Source: Dasania phycosphaerae (lineage in GTDB: Bacteria > Pseudomonadota > Gammaproteobacteria > Pseudomonadales > Dasaniaceae). From it: DNA of 64,000 nucleotides. Shown here piece by piece: positions 45,730 to 54,949 of the stretch. The stretch spans positions 8,312-72,311 of the forward strand of contig NZ_JAPTGG010000017.1 of the NCBI RefSeq assembly GCF_026891035.1, written 5' to 3'. How positions within the stretch are numbered: the stretch's first letter is position 1; every line of letters begins with the position of its first letter. A program made the translations under genes and the position numbers. The notes beneath the pieces were generated by a model. The model saw only the letters and a list, made by a program, of their open reading frames with translations. It did not search any database and had not been told where the DNA came from.

Positions 45730-46167
45730 TCACACCGTATTCACTGGCTCATTTAGCAACAACCAATACATACCTAAATGACTAACAGCCTGCACAAATT
45801 CATTAAAATCCACTGGCTTTCTAACATAGCTATTGGCACCCAATTTATATCCACTCACCAAATCCTGTTCCTCTTTTGATGAAGTAACAATCACTACTGG
45901 AAGATACTTAGTAGTGTCATTAGCTCGAATTTCTTGCAGCACTTCCAAGCCATCTTTTTTAGGCAGCTTGAGATCCAATAATATTACCGCTGGCAATACC
46001 GTTTTAACCCCCTGGTAACTGCCGGTTGCAAATAAATAGTCCAAGGCCTCAACGCCATCACTAGCCACAACAATCTCATTATTCAGCTTGCTTTTTCTAA
46101 ACGCTCGCAAGGCTAACTGCTGATCGTCTGGATTATCTTCAACTAACAATATTGGATTGTTGTTCAT
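45730..46167 (-). CDS. Single-domain response regulator (Rcp1-like receiver)
   Basis: 145 aa, receiver only: PILLVEDNPDDQQLALRAF, phospho-acceptor Asp in VILLDLKLPKKDG, VTSSKEEQD and Lys in YVRKPVDFNEF. No output domain, so it probably passes phosphate on or contacts another protein. ATG 46165-46167 has GGGAG 8 nt upstream and overlaps the end of the kinase gene by 29 nt, which indicates coupled translation. It is the natural partner of that kinase, and the receiver-GGDEF-EAL protein is next. Confidence 0.92.
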   Translation of the reverse strand: MNNNPILLVEDNPDDQQLALRAFRKSKLNNEIVVASDGVEALDYLFATGSYQGVKTVLPAVILLDLKLPKKDGLEVLQEIRANDTTKYLPVVIVTSSKEEQDLVSGYKLGANSYVRKPVDFNEFVQAVSHLGMYWLLLNEPVNTV

Positions 46168-47725
46168 TAAAATCACTCCCTAGATTATCAACCGGATTAC
46201 TGGCACTGCTATCACCAGAGACAGTAAAATAAAAAACCGTCCCCTCGCCCACTTTCGACTCAGCCCATATATCGCCACCGTGGCGACTCACTATCCTTTT
46301 AACAGTGGCCAAGCCCACACCAGTCCCGGGATAGTCATCAGAAGAGTGTAAGCGCTGGAAAGCACCGAAAAGCTTACCCGCATAAGCCATATCAAAACCA
46401 GCACCATTATCCTGGACAAAAAATGCCGCTTTCCCCTCTTTTTGCCGCAACCCAAACTCTATGTGGGTCTTGTCTTTTTTACTGGAATACTTCCACGCAT
46501 TATGCAGTAAATTATGCAAGGCTATACGCATCATTTGCCTATCGCATGTTGCACTAAGATCGGAAGTTATCTGTATATCAGCGTCGCGTTCAGGATTATC
46601 TTCTTGCAACTCTGTAAATAACTCTTCTACCAGCTCACTTAAATTGACATTTTCGAATTTAAAGGAGGTCCGACTAACCCTGGATAAGTTCAGCATATCG
46701 TCTATCAAAATACCCATACGCTGCGCAGCCAAACGAATTCTATCTAAGTAATCGGCACCCATTTCATCAAAGCTGTCTTGATAGTCCTCTAATAATGCTT
46801 GGCTAAAACCGTCTATGGCTCTTAACGGCGTACGAAGATCGTGTGACACTGAATAACTAAATGACTCTAACTCTTTATTGATGGTCTCTAACTGCAGTGT
46901 TCTATCCTTAACTCTTTTTTCAAGCTCCACATTGAGACGCAAAACTTTAGACTCAGATTCACGCAAAGCCTTTTCAGCTAATTTTCGCTCTTTAACCTCT
47001 TGGCTCATTTTTCTATTGGCATCCAATAGTTTCTTGCTGCTTTTTTCTATTTCTGCCAGCATGGAATTAAACGCTTCAACTAATCCGCCAACCTCATCAT
47101 CGCTCACCTTAGTTGCTCTCAAGGAGTAATCTCGCTCCTGCATAACCTTACGCGCCAAACCGGCAACCTTTAAAATAGGATTGGTAACCGTATCCTGTAA
47201 CCAGAGTGAAAGCAGGAAAGCAATAAAAACAGCTAAAATAGCACCAATTAAGGTAAAACTAAGATTAAGTAAAAGCTTGTCAAATAACTTATAGTCCGCC
47301 TGCAAATAAATCGTACCCAGTATTTCATCATTTGCCACTATCCGCTTAAATACAAGGATGGCATCACCCTCGACTTTAATACCTTCAGAATCAGGCAAAG
47401 CTGGCAAGCTATCTTTACTAATATCTGAGCGAGTATAATGGGCAAACAATCCTCCACGTTCATTATAAATTGCCACGGCTTGGATATAATCCCGGTCATC
47501 TGAGTAAGATAAATATTCATTTGCAGAGTCACTATCATCAAACTGCAATGCGGGCGTATTCACTCTGGCAAGCATTGAGGCCTGAGCCAGCATTTCATTG
47601 CTGTAGTTTTCATGATAATGCGATAAATCTTTATACAATTTAACGCCTGAAGAAATAACTAAGGCAATGATAGTAGTAGCCATAATAGCCACCATAAGCT
47701 TAGTACGTATAGAGTGTATACTCAT
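46139..47725 (-). CDS. HAMP sensor histidine kinase with YfiN-like periplasmic region
   Basis: 528 aa. Two TM segments (about 10-28 and 153-175) flank a ~120-residue periplasmic domain that resembles the CHASE8 type of YfiN/TpbB (MLARVNTPALQFDDSDSAN..., QAVAIYNERGGLFAHYT). A HAMP domain, a coiled coil, HisKA with His in SYSVSHDLRTPLRA and an HATPase (NAWKYSSKK, DNGAGFDM, GTGVGLATVKRIV) follow. It starts 2 nt after the yfiR-like stop. The neighbours suggest that the YfiR-family protein holds its periplasmic domain in check, as YfiR does for the diguanylate cyclase YfiN in Pseudomonas. Confidence 0.9.
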   Translation of the reverse strand: MSIHSIRTKLMVAIMATTIIALVISSGVKLYKDLSHYHENYSNEMLAQASMLARVNTPALQFDDSDSANEYLSYSDDRDYIQAVAIYNERGGLFAHYTRSDISKDSLPALPDSEGIKVEGDAILVFKRIVANDEILGTIYLQADYKLFDKLLLNLSFTLIGAILAVFIAFLLSLWLQDTVTNPILKVAGLARKVMQERDYSLRATKVSDDEVGGLVEAFNSMLAEIEKSSKKLLDANRKMSQEVKERKLAEKALRESESKVLRLNVELEKRVKDRTLQLETINKELESFSYSVSHDLRTPLRAIDGFSQALLEDYQDSFDEMGADYLDRIRLAAQRMGILIDDMLNLSRVSRTSFKFENVNLSELVEELFTELQEDNPERDADIQITSDLSATCDRQMMRIALHNLLHNAWKYSSKKDKTHIEFGLRQKEGKAAFFVQDNGAGFDMAYAGKLFGAFQRLHSSDDYPGTGVGLATVKRIVSRHGGDIWAESKVGEGTVFYFTVSGDSSASNPVDNLGSDFNEQQSNIVS

Positions 47726-47727
47726 AT

Positions 47728-48273
47728 TTAGTCACTCGTTGATACCTTGCGTGCCACAGACAATAGCTGAGCCCCTAGTTTTAGCCCTGACTTTTCCGCA
47801 TAGTGTTTTTCTATATCAAATCTCACACGATCATTTTCTATAACGAAATTAATCATCCCGACTCGCTTGCCATTAGTAATTTCAGTAACTGTTAACACTG
47901 GTTTTTCTAGTAACAGGGTTAACACTTGATGAACCTGCATAAATTTTTCACCAGCAACATAAATGACGTGCATTCCCTCTAGTTCAGACACCGAAGAGAA
48001 ACTATAAACTTCAACATTTCTACCGGCGACTATACGATCATAAACAACGTGCTGTAGTTCATGGGCCATAACATCATCGTTTATCACCGCAATTTTCAGC
48101 GGCGATTGAGCATCAGGGAAAACAGTTACTGGCCAACGTATATAATTGCAGAACTTATATAGAAAAGCTGCCTTAACACGAGCTTCAGTTGCCACCTCTT
48201 GCGACCAACTTAAACTACAGATAAAACAGAGCAGTAAAACCTTAGCGGATGTAACTGCTGTATATCTCTTCAC
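47728..48273 (-). CDS. YfiR-family periplasmic protein
   Basis: 181 aa. A signal peptide (KRYTAVTSAKVLLLCFICSLSWS) and the YfiR/DUF4154 pattern: VKAAFLYKFCNYIRWP, IAVINDD, GMHVIYVAGEKF, VLTVTEITNGKRVGMINFVIEND. In Pseudomonas aeruginosa YfiR represses the membrane cyclase YfiN. Here the adjoining gene is a histidine kinase with a similar sensor region. I chose GTG 48271-48273, which overlaps the TonB receptor stop by 4 nt (GTGA) and has AAGGTGG just upstream. Another GTG lies three codons earlier. Confidence 0.88.
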   Translation of the reverse strand: MKRYTAVTSAKVLLLCFICSLSWSQEVATEARVKAAFLYKFCNYIRWPVTVFPDAQSPLKIAVINDDVMAHELQHVVYDRIVAGRNVEVYSFSSVSELEGMHVIYVAGEKFMQVHQVLTLLLEKPVLTVTEITNGKRVGMINFVIENDRVRFDIEKHYAEKSGLKLGAQLLSVARKVSTSD

Positions 48274-50204
48274 TGCTGCCACCTTATCGACAGATAAACG
48301 CTACGTTCTACTTCGGTACGCAAGGGGCTGGTACCAAACTCTGGGTGCTGGCCATCAAAAAGATTTCGCCCTGTTAAGGCTAGCTCTATATCTCGCCGCC
48401 ACTGCCAAGCTATGCGTGCATCCACCGCCACATAAGCAGGCACCTCGGGCTGAGGTAAAGCGCCTACCCTACGCACGGTTATATCTAGCTGCTTATCATC
48501 AGCTATATCCCACTGTGAGCGTAGCTTCCACTGATGCGAAGGATCATTGCCCTCACTCTCACCATTATTAAGATCGGCGCTGCTAGACTTTAAATTAAAA
48601 CGCTGCTGCTGAATTAACAGCCCAGCATTTAATTGCCAGCTATCACTTAAGCGCCAACTACCCCAGGTTTCTATACCTTGTGAAACACCTGTCAAACCAT
48701 TAGCCAGAGTAAAGGCCCCCATGCTGTTAGGTTCCACAGTACGCAAATCATCGTACTCAGCGTAGAAAGCGGTTATCGACCAATTCACAGCCTGTAACGA
48801 TTGCCTATAACCTAGTTCATAAACCTGCGCGGTCTCAGACTCAAAACCATCACCACCCGCTATTAAATAAGGCTCTAGTCCTGGCGAATAAAAATCGCTA
48901 TCTATACGCGAAGGCGTACGCACTGCTCGAGAAACAGCCCCCCATAGCAATTGTTTGTTATCAATATACCAAGCCAATCTGGCGGCAGGCATAAATTCCG
49001 TTCCCGAATAGTCATTGCGCTCTACCCGTGCATCTAGGGTGAGTAGTAGTTTCTCACTTAACTTAATTTCGTCCTGCACAAACAATGAGTACCAACTCAA
49101 GTTTTTTGTGGCCGGTAAAAAAGCTAATACTGGAGTATTATTGATGCTGTCTTTTGCTTCGCGATAATCCATTCCCCACTGCACACTGTGTGCTGGCAGC
49201 GGCTGAAAGTGATAACGAAAATCTATAGAGTAGCTACGCAAATGTTCGGCAAAAATTCCTGGATAATCTCTAGAGGTATAATCGTAATAGGCACTAACAG
49301 CCACCCCTTCATTAACACCCAGCTCACGCCGCCAGTGCAGCAGTAGATTGGCACCAGCAGTTTCTCGGTGCCCAGGTGCGGGTAACTCTATCTCCCCGCT
49401 ATAGGCATCCCCTTGTAACTGCAGGTTATCCGCACCAGACTGCCAATCAATACGAAAACCTGTTTGTAAACTATCCCAGCCATCCTCTTGATCGCCACCG
49501 TCGGCGCGCTCGCTGGGCTGTCTATTTAAAAATTTGGCATAGATCCTGTAGTCAGCATTTTCCCCAAGCTTATTGCCATAACGAGCAGCTACATTCGCTT
49601 CCATATTGCCCGCACCAGCACTAATAAGCCCGCCCGCTGTATTGCCAGCAGAGCGGGTAATAATATTGATCACCCCGTTAACGGCATTGGCCCCCCAAAT
49701 AGCTGCAGCCGGCCCGCTAATAATTTCTATACGTTCTACATCTTCAAGCATTACCTCTTGAGCATCCCAGAACACACCGGAAAACAACGGGGTATAGACC
49801 ATGCGGCCATCTATTAGCACCTGTAGTTTATTACTCACCGAGCCATTAAAACCGCGAGCGCTAATGGCATATCTATAAGCATCGACCTGCGCTACCTGTA
49901 AATTAGGCGCCATACGTAACACCTCTGGCAGGCTATTAGCACCAGATCGGCGTATATCACTTTGAGTAATAACAAATATGGAGGTTGGCGACTCTGATAG
50001 TAATGCGTTTTTCCTGGCAACAGAGGTCACTTCAATATTGGCCAGCTGCTCTAAACTTAAATCTGCCAATGAAAAATGGGGGGGTGCAACTTCGTCAGCC
50101 AGACTACCCGATGAAACCAGTAGCATTGACAATAGATAACCGAGTATAGTTTGGCGCCGAGAATAAAAACTGTGATTAGCCTGATGTAACCCTAAGAAAT
50201 CCAT
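48270..50204 (-). CDS. TonB-dependent receptor heading the YfiR/kinase cluster
   Basis: 644 aa. A signal region (ILGYLLSMLLVSSGSLADE) is followed by the segment LSLADLSLEQLANIEVTSVARK, typical of receptors genetically tied to YfiR proteins, then the plug (LLSESPTSIFVITQSDIRRSGANS, IEIISGPAAAIWGANAVNGVINI) and a beta barrel ending in SVYLSIRWQQ. It probably senses or imports an unknown ligand and is co-translated with the yfiR-like gene. About 278 nt without a gene lie upstream, AT-rich, where the operon promoter should be. I did not see a clear operator there. Confidence 0.9.
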   Translation of the reverse strand: MDFLGLHQANHSFYSRRQTILGYLLSMLLVSSGSLADEVAPPHFSLADLSLEQLANIEVTSVARKNALLSESPTSIFVITQSDIRRSGANSLPEVLRMAPNLQVAQVDAYRYAISARGFNGSVSNKLQVLIDGRMVYTPLFSGVFWDAQEVMLEDVERIEIISGPAAAIWGANAVNGVINIITRSAGNTAGGLISAGAGNMEANVAARYGNKLGENADYRIYAKFLNRQPSERADGGDQEDGWDSLQTGFRIDWQSGADNLQLQGDAYSGEIELPAPGHRETAGANLLLHWRRELGVNEGVAVSAYYDYTSRDYPGIFAEHLRSYSIDFRYHFQPLPAHSVQWGMDYREAKDSINNTPVLAFLPATKNLSWYSLFVQDEIKLSEKLLLTLDARVERNDYSGTEFMPAARLAWYIDNKQLLWGAVSRAVRTPSRIDSDFYSPGLEPYLIAGGDGFESETAQVYELGYRQSLQAVNWSITAFYAEYDDLRTVEPNSMGAFTLANGLTGVSQGIETWGSWRLSDSWQLNAGLLIQQQRFNLKSSSADLNNGESEGNDPSHQWKLRSQWDIADDKQLDITVRRVGALPQPEVPAYVAVDARIAWQWRRDIELALTGRNLFDGQHPEFGTSPLRTEVERSVYLSIRWQQ

Positions 50205-50482
50205 TTAATATTAGCTCCGGCCATAAACACCAATATCCACAGCTTGGGTTGATAAAATTAATCGCTATAGATTAAAAACATCTATTAAGCTCCCCATTTA
50301 AAATAGCTCACAGTGACTTTATTGCCAGCAGCAATTAATCGCGTCTATATCTTTTTTGCTGATAAAAAAAATTATGTATATAGCAATATAGAAATTAACA
50401 AAATAAGTTGCTAAAGATAAAGAATACAGGAGCCACTAAACGTCACAGTAGCTAATCATGAGAACTAAAACTGAACTGCTAA

Positions 50483-52558
50483 CTAGGCCTGACCCTGCCT
50501 AGAATGGATATTTTTGATAATGCAGTTTTTTAAACGCTTAGGATCTATGGGTTTACTGAGGTAATCATTCATACCAGCCGCTAAAAACCGCTCCTTGTCG
50601 CCTACCATACCGTGAGCGGTCATAGCGACAATGGGAGTCTTCTGCCATTGCGGCCGCCGTCGAATTTCAACAGCGGCAGTTACGCCATCCATAACAGGCA
50701 TATCTATATCCATAAATATTAGTGCGTAAGTGTCGGCAGCAATATTATCTAACTTAACCACCGCCTCCAATCCATCGGCGACCACATCTACCGCTATACC
50801 AAAATGCTCCAACATTCCTTTAGCAACAGCTTGGTTGACTAAGTTATCCTCGGCTAGCAGCACTTTCAAGCCAGAGTATAGCCGCCGCTCATTATTTGTT
50901 TCACTCCTATAATCACTAGTCTTATCATGGCCGTGATTAGCCCCGGCTGAGCGTACGGGTATAGAAAAGCTAAATTCTGCCCCTTTGTGCTTAATACTGC
51001 TTACCCCTATTTCACCGCCCATCAGCTCAACCAACTGCTGACAAATAGCCAAGCCTAAACCAGTACCGCCATACTCTCTGGTAGTTGAACCATCGGCCTG
51101 GGTAAATGGATGAAATATTTTTTTCTGCTGCTCTACATCCAGACCTATACCGCTATCTACCACAGAGAATATTAATCTCACCCCTGAATCACTAACATCA
51201 GTTGCAGCTATTGATACTTCTACTGCCCCTTGCTTAGAAAACTTAATAGCATTACTAAGCAAATTGCTCAGCACTTGCATAATACGCGTTTCATCGGCAT
51301 TAACGACGGCAGGGACACTGGCCGCTATTTGGGTAATTAATTTTAAACCTTTTTTCTCAGCAGCATGCTTGAACAAGGTTTCAAGCTTATACGTTAAACG
51401 GCTAACTTCGAAACTTTGATTGTCTAGTTCTAGCTTACCTGCTTCAGCTTTAGAATAATCTAAAATATCGTCAATGATCCGCAACAAGGAGTGTGAGGCT
51501 AACTCTATATTGGCTAGCTGCTCTCTTTGGTTTTCTGCTAACGGTGATTGTTTTAACAGATAGGCCATGCCAACAACTGCGTTCATAGGCGTGCGTATTT
51601 CATGACTCATTCGGGCTAAAAACTCACTTTTTGCTTTATTGGCTAGTTCAGCCTCCTTACGCTTTATAGACTCTAACCTGACCTGCTGAACCTCGTAAAT
51701 CAAAAACAAACCAAAAATCATTATTAATACAATAATGACTAAGCCAAAAAAAACCGTGATTTTGAATTTACCTAAATCGGGCCCTCCGCGAAACTGATGA
51801 TCAAAAAACCAGCGAAAATGCCAGTTTGCCCCTGCCGATAAAAACCGTGTTTCCAACCAATATTGTGGGTCAGAAATAACATCACCATTGACAATGAGTT
51901 TTGTTAAATGCTCACCCGCAATCGACTCTATTGTTAATTGGCCATTAAAACCCGGCTCATTGTTTAAGGCCGACAAATCATTAAGCAATTCCTGCAAATA
52001 AATAAGTGATACCACAAACAAGTCATCATCATGCCCCCCGCCCACAGCGCTAATTAATAAACTAGTCGCATTGTCACTATGGCTATTCATAGGATAAAAG
52101 TACAAACGATCATCCTTAGCTGCTGTAGCAATTGCACTCGCAATAATTGAACTGGGCTTAAAAATTGCCCCTACATGCAAAGCGGGATCAACTACAGAAG
52201 AGTGGACTACCGAGATATCACCGCTGCTGGCCCAACGCTTTAATACCGCAACCTCAACCGTACGGTTTCTTTCCCAGCTGTATTCTAAGCGCTCTATGGC
52301 GGTGAAAAACTCATCCTCTGACACATACTCTGAGGCCTCTTGATGAATCAATACAGTCAATAAGGTTTCTTGATATTGCTGCAGCCAATTTAACCACGTC
52401 CTGGAAGCGTCTTGGGCTCGCATATTTGCTTGCTGCTGCCAGCTACTATGTGCAGCACGCCATTGATCAAACGCAAACACAGCAATAATAATACTAATTG
52501 CCATCAAACAAATAACACCGCCCAGTAATAAGCGTTTAGAGGGTTTTGTGAGTGTCAT
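50483..52558 (-). CDS. Hybrid sensor histidine kinase/receiver (TorS-like context)
   Basis: 691 aa. TM1 (about 8-28), a ~240-residue periplasmic sensor, TM2 (about 268-292), HisKA with His in LARMSHEIRTPMNAV, an HATPase (NLLSNAIKFSKQG, DSGIGLD, GTGLGLAICQQLV) and a C-terminal receiver (VLLAEDNLVNQAVA, Asp in LIFMDIDMPVMDG, Lys in YLSKPIDPK). No Hpt domain, unlike E. coli TorS. It starts 11 nt after the TorT-like gene, so the pair is one unit, like torT-torS, but no response regulator follows. Confidence 0.9.
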   Translation of the reverse strand: MTLTKPSKRLLLGGVICLMAISIIIAVFAFDQWRAAHSSWQQQANMRAQDASRTWLNWLQQYQETLLTVLIHQEASEYVSEDEFFTAIERLEYSWERNRTVEVAVLKRWASSGDISVVHSSVVDPALHVGAIFKPSSIIASAIATAAKDDRLYFYPMNSHSDNATSLLISAVGGGHDDDLFVVSLIYLQELLNDLSALNNEPGFNGQLTIESIAGEHLTKLIVNGDVISDPQYWLETRFLSAGANWHFRWFFDHQFRGGPDLGKFKITVFFGLVIIVLIMIFGLFLIYEVQQVRLESIKRKEAELANKAKSEFLARMSHEIRTPMNAVVGMAYLLKQSPLAENQREQLANIELASHSLLRIIDDILDYSKAEAGKLELDNQSFEVSRLTYKLETLFKHAAEKKGLKLITQIAASVPAVVNADETRIMQVLSNLLSNAIKFSKQGAVEVSIAATDVSDSGVRLIFSVVDSGIGLDVEQQKKIFHPFTQADGSTTREYGGTGLGLAICQQLVELMGGEIGVSSIKHKGAEFSFSIPVRSAGANHGHDKTSDYRSETNNERRLYSGLKVLLAEDNLVNQAVAKGMLEHFGIAVDVVADGLEAVVKLDNIAADTYALIFMDIDMPVMDGVTAAVEIRRRPQWQKTPIVAMTAHGMVGDKERFLAAGMNDYLSKPIDPKRLKNCIIKNIHSRQGQA

Positions 52559-52569
52559 AAATTAATCAT

Positions 52570-53634
52570 TTATTTAATGGACAATTCAGCTGAAAAGCCA
52601 TTGGGCGCCAACATAGCCGCTGTATCGACCTGCTGTATATTATTATTATCAATCATTTTTATCCTAGGCCCGGCATGCTTGTAATATGATTTTCCTTCTA
52701 AAATCCTTACGGTTTGATCTATTGCCAATTGCCCTTGCAGCACCGCGGCTATACTGGGAGCCGCTAACACCTGCTTCCTTGCAATCGCATTATAAATACT
52801 ACGCGTCATATAATAGGAGATTAGCTCTGGCCTATTAACGCCAGAATAGCGCCTAACCATAGGCAGCGCTGCCAAAATAGCGGCGGCGTTACCTACAACC
52901 ACATCAATATCATCATGGTCTGCAAAGGTTTCTAGTAACAGCTCACCCTGAGCCTTACGCCCCACATCACCATATCGGGTAGCCACTATAGTAATGGGAT
53001 GCCCCGCCAAAGCCTCAACAAAGCCACGATTCCCCAACTCTACCCAAGCGGCTGATTCAGGCCCGGGAAACCACGCCAACTTTAACGGCCGTTGTAGCTG
53101 CCGCTGCATTTCAATAATGTATTGTGCGGTTACTTTACCAACATGATAAAAAGATACCAACGATCTAGCTGCCACTAAGGGGCTACTCATACCATTAACC
53201 AGATCAATAACAGGAATATTTTTTTCGGCCAATTCGGCCACCAAATCATTTAAACCTTCACTATCTATGGCCGCAATCAAAACTGCCTCAGCACCCTGTG
53301 CCACACATTGCTTGATCTGTTTAATCTGGTAAGCCAAGTTACCATAGCCACCCGCCTGATAAAATTCTAGCGCCACCCCCTGGCGCCGTGACTCTTGCAC
53401 TACACCATAATTAAGCGCCATCCAGTAATCATCTTTTAGATGCGGAATGCTAACGCATAAACGCCATTTTTTACTGGCTTTAGCAAGCGCGTTGTAGCTG
53501 AGTTGGCGGCTTTCACCCTCCATATCAAAGGGGTTTACTGCTGAGTCTATAACCACTGGAAACCAAGACTTTTGCTGCCCCCAAGCAAAACTTTGCATAC
53601 TGACAACCATCAATACAACGATTACTTTTATCAT
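52570..53634 (-). CDS. TorT-like periplasmic binding protein
   Basis: 354 aa. A signal peptide (KVIVVLMVVSMQSFAWG) and a type-I periplasmic-binding fold (LCVSIPHLKDDYWMALNYGVV, AEAVLIAAIDSEGLNDLV, KLAWFPGPESAAWV) match the TorT family, which binds TMAO and presents it to TorS. The adjacent hybrid kinase supports a sensing rather than a transport role. Ligand unknown. I use ATG 53632-53634. A GTG two codons upstream is equally possible, and no good ribosome site is visible. About 1.3 kb of gene-free DNA lies upstream. Confidence 0.85.
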   Translation of the reverse strand: MIKVIVVLMVVSMQSFAWGQQKSWFPVVIDSAVNPFDMEGESRQLSYNALAKASKKWRLCVSIPHLKDDYWMALNYGVVQESRRQGVALEFYQAGGYGNLAYQIKQIKQCVAQGAEAVLIAAIDSEGLNDLVAELAEKNIPVIDLVNGMSSPLVAARSLVSFYHVGKVTAQYIIEMQRQLQRPLKLAWFPGPESAAWVELGNRGFVEALAGHPITIVATRYGDVGRKAQGELLLETFADHDDIDVVVGNAAAILAALPMVRRYSGVNRPELISYYMTRSIYNAIARKQVLAAPSIAAVLQGQLAIDQTVRILEGKSYYKHAGPRIKMIDNNNIQQVDTAAMLAPNGFSAELSIK

Positions 53635-54006
53635 ATTCACATTTTAGCCATTAATTAGTGTCGATATATTATATAGCTCATAAATACAAAAACCCCTATC
53701 TTTTCGCCCTTTAATCACTGCGTTAAGCTTTGAGAAACATAGGCTTAGGCTAAATAAATCACCAGCATTAGGCTATTTCGATTCCTTTTGCCATAACTTC
53801 CCACCCAATAGAGGCAAACTGCGTGATACTCAAGAAAATTCAGCAAAACAACTTTTATCTCAAACAATATTCGACAGCGTTTTTGCCTGCAACTTAATAA
53901 CTAGCTTAAACACTCTGCCTTGGCTCTATCACAACAACTGATACGCCTAAGGTTTCGGATTTTAGCAAGCCTTGTGCTTTTCATTGTTAATTAAATGATA
54001 TTTTTA
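53635..54006. other. Gene-free stretch upstream of the TorT-like gene and of a sigma-54 promoter
   Basis: No ORF or relic recognised on either strand. It must hold the minus-strand promoter of the TorT-like/hybrid-kinase pair. Its right end is AT-rich (TTAATTAAATGATATTTTTATT), which would suit DNA bending ahead of a sigma-54 promoter. No enhancer-binding site could be picked out with confidence. Confidence 0.5.
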
Positions 54007-54022
54007 TTGGCACCAAGTTTGC
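54007..54022 (+). promoter_or_regulatory. Sigma-54 (RpoN) promoter
   Basis: TTGGCAC-CAAGT-TTGC. The -24 GG (54009-54010) and -12 GC (54021-54022) are exactly 10 nt apart, and the match to TGGCAC-N5-TTGC is full. Predicted start of transcription is near 54034 on the plus strand. No protein gene lies downstream in this direction before the terminator at 54167-54204. An enhancer-binding activator would be needed. None is encoded in the window. Confidence 0.78.
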
Positions 54023-54033
54023 CTCACTATGCT

Positions 54034-54204
54034 TACACTTAAAGTGATCACCAGCACAGAGGAGATGCTTTACCCAGTACCAGCCAGCTTGTTGTAATTA
54101 GTTGTTGTTAATAAACAAAAATAAATACCTAATACCATCTACACAGCTGGGTAAACCAAAATAACAAGCAAAAAAAAACCAGCTGCTGCTGGTTTTTTTT
54201 TGCT
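54034..54204 (+). ncRNA. Candidate sigma-54-dependent small RNA (~170 nt)
   Basis: The segment is bounded by a full-match sigma-54 promoter and a strong intrinsic terminator. Inside, TTTACCCAG (54069-54077) and CTGGGTAAA (54147-54155) are perfectly complementary, closing a ~70-nt domain. The unpaired-looking parts hold A-rich motifs of the AANAANAA kind (AACAAAAA and AATAACAA), like Hfq/Crc binding sites in CrcZ-type RNAs of Pseudomonas, which are also sigma-54 dependent. One GGA motif occurs (54061-54063). The only ORF is 10 codons (54066-54098), with its GGAG almost touching the ATG, so coding is unlikely but not excluded. The RNA is a prediction, and no family match is claimed. Confidence 0.55.
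54167..54204. terminator. Strong intrinsic terminator in the long intergenic region
   Basis: Perfect 17-bp stem (54167-54183 and 54188-54204) with a 4-nt TGCT loop and nine A opposite nine T. It works on paper in both directions. No protein gene ends next to it on either strand, which is why a non-coding transcript is suspected. Confidence 0.93.
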
Positions 54205-54949
54205 TTTACCACTATCGGCCAACAGCCTAAGTAGCGAAGAGCGTCACTCCCACTCGATTGTAAATAAGACATTTTTCTTCTTATTTTTCATACAGTTAAA
54301 ATTCAACATTTAGACAATGCCATGATAAATACCATGATTAGAAAAAAATTTAAAAAAGTTACATTTATTTCCAGGGCGCACAAAAAACAACCAAAACTCA
54401 TCAAGACGAGCAATAGCTTAGAGCTTTAAATTTGATCTAATCCAACGGTCTTTATGGATCATACCACTTCTTCTCCCCAAAGAGGCTCATTCATAGATGT
54501 GCAGAGTTGTTAGTGGTTACGATGGCTGAACAGTGAAAAAGGCGCTCATATACTTTAGATCAGTGCCCGATAGTCGACGCACTATGCCCCCAATCAACAA
54601 TAAGAGCATACCGAGGGCAGCGCTGATGCTTATCGACAATTATATTATTACTTGAATACCGTAGAGATAAGAAATCCATACAAACGATTTATCTTATTGG
54701 TAGCGCATCCAAACCTTCAGGCAAGACCAAATAAAGGCGGGGGAAAGCACCCTGTTTGTTGTTATCCTGATGATGGTGGAGCGGCTAAATTCAACACGAT
54801 TGCCGGCCAGACCTGACCGGCATTGAATCTGGCCACTCGTTTTATGCAGATGACCAAGTCTACCGACGGCGGTTGAGCGGTAAGATAGACTCTAAATTTG
54901 TAAGTGCATTAGTTTTGTCTGGGAGAGGTGAAAATCTGTGTTCTCGCGC
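54205..54949. other. Gene-free stretch before the orphan flgB
   Basis: No gene, RNA or mobile element recognised. An AT-rich 8-bp inverted repeat lies at 54262-54286. A compound inverted repeat is at about 54790-54826 (TGCCGG 54801-54806 with CCGGCA 54817-54822, flanked by TTCAA/TTGAA). The plus-strand frame around 54770-54860 reads for a few dozen codons with scattered stops and may be an old relic, but I cannot name it. In a normal flagellar operon flgC would be here. Confidence 0.5.

Noticed and set aside
54066..54098. 10-codon ORF inside the candidate small RNA
   Set aside because: Its GGAG touches the ATG, too close for normal initiation. Kept only as a note, since a leader peptide cannot be excluded.
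54262..54286. AT-rich inverted repeat as a terminator
   Set aside because: Stem is only A/T with no GC core and would be unstable.
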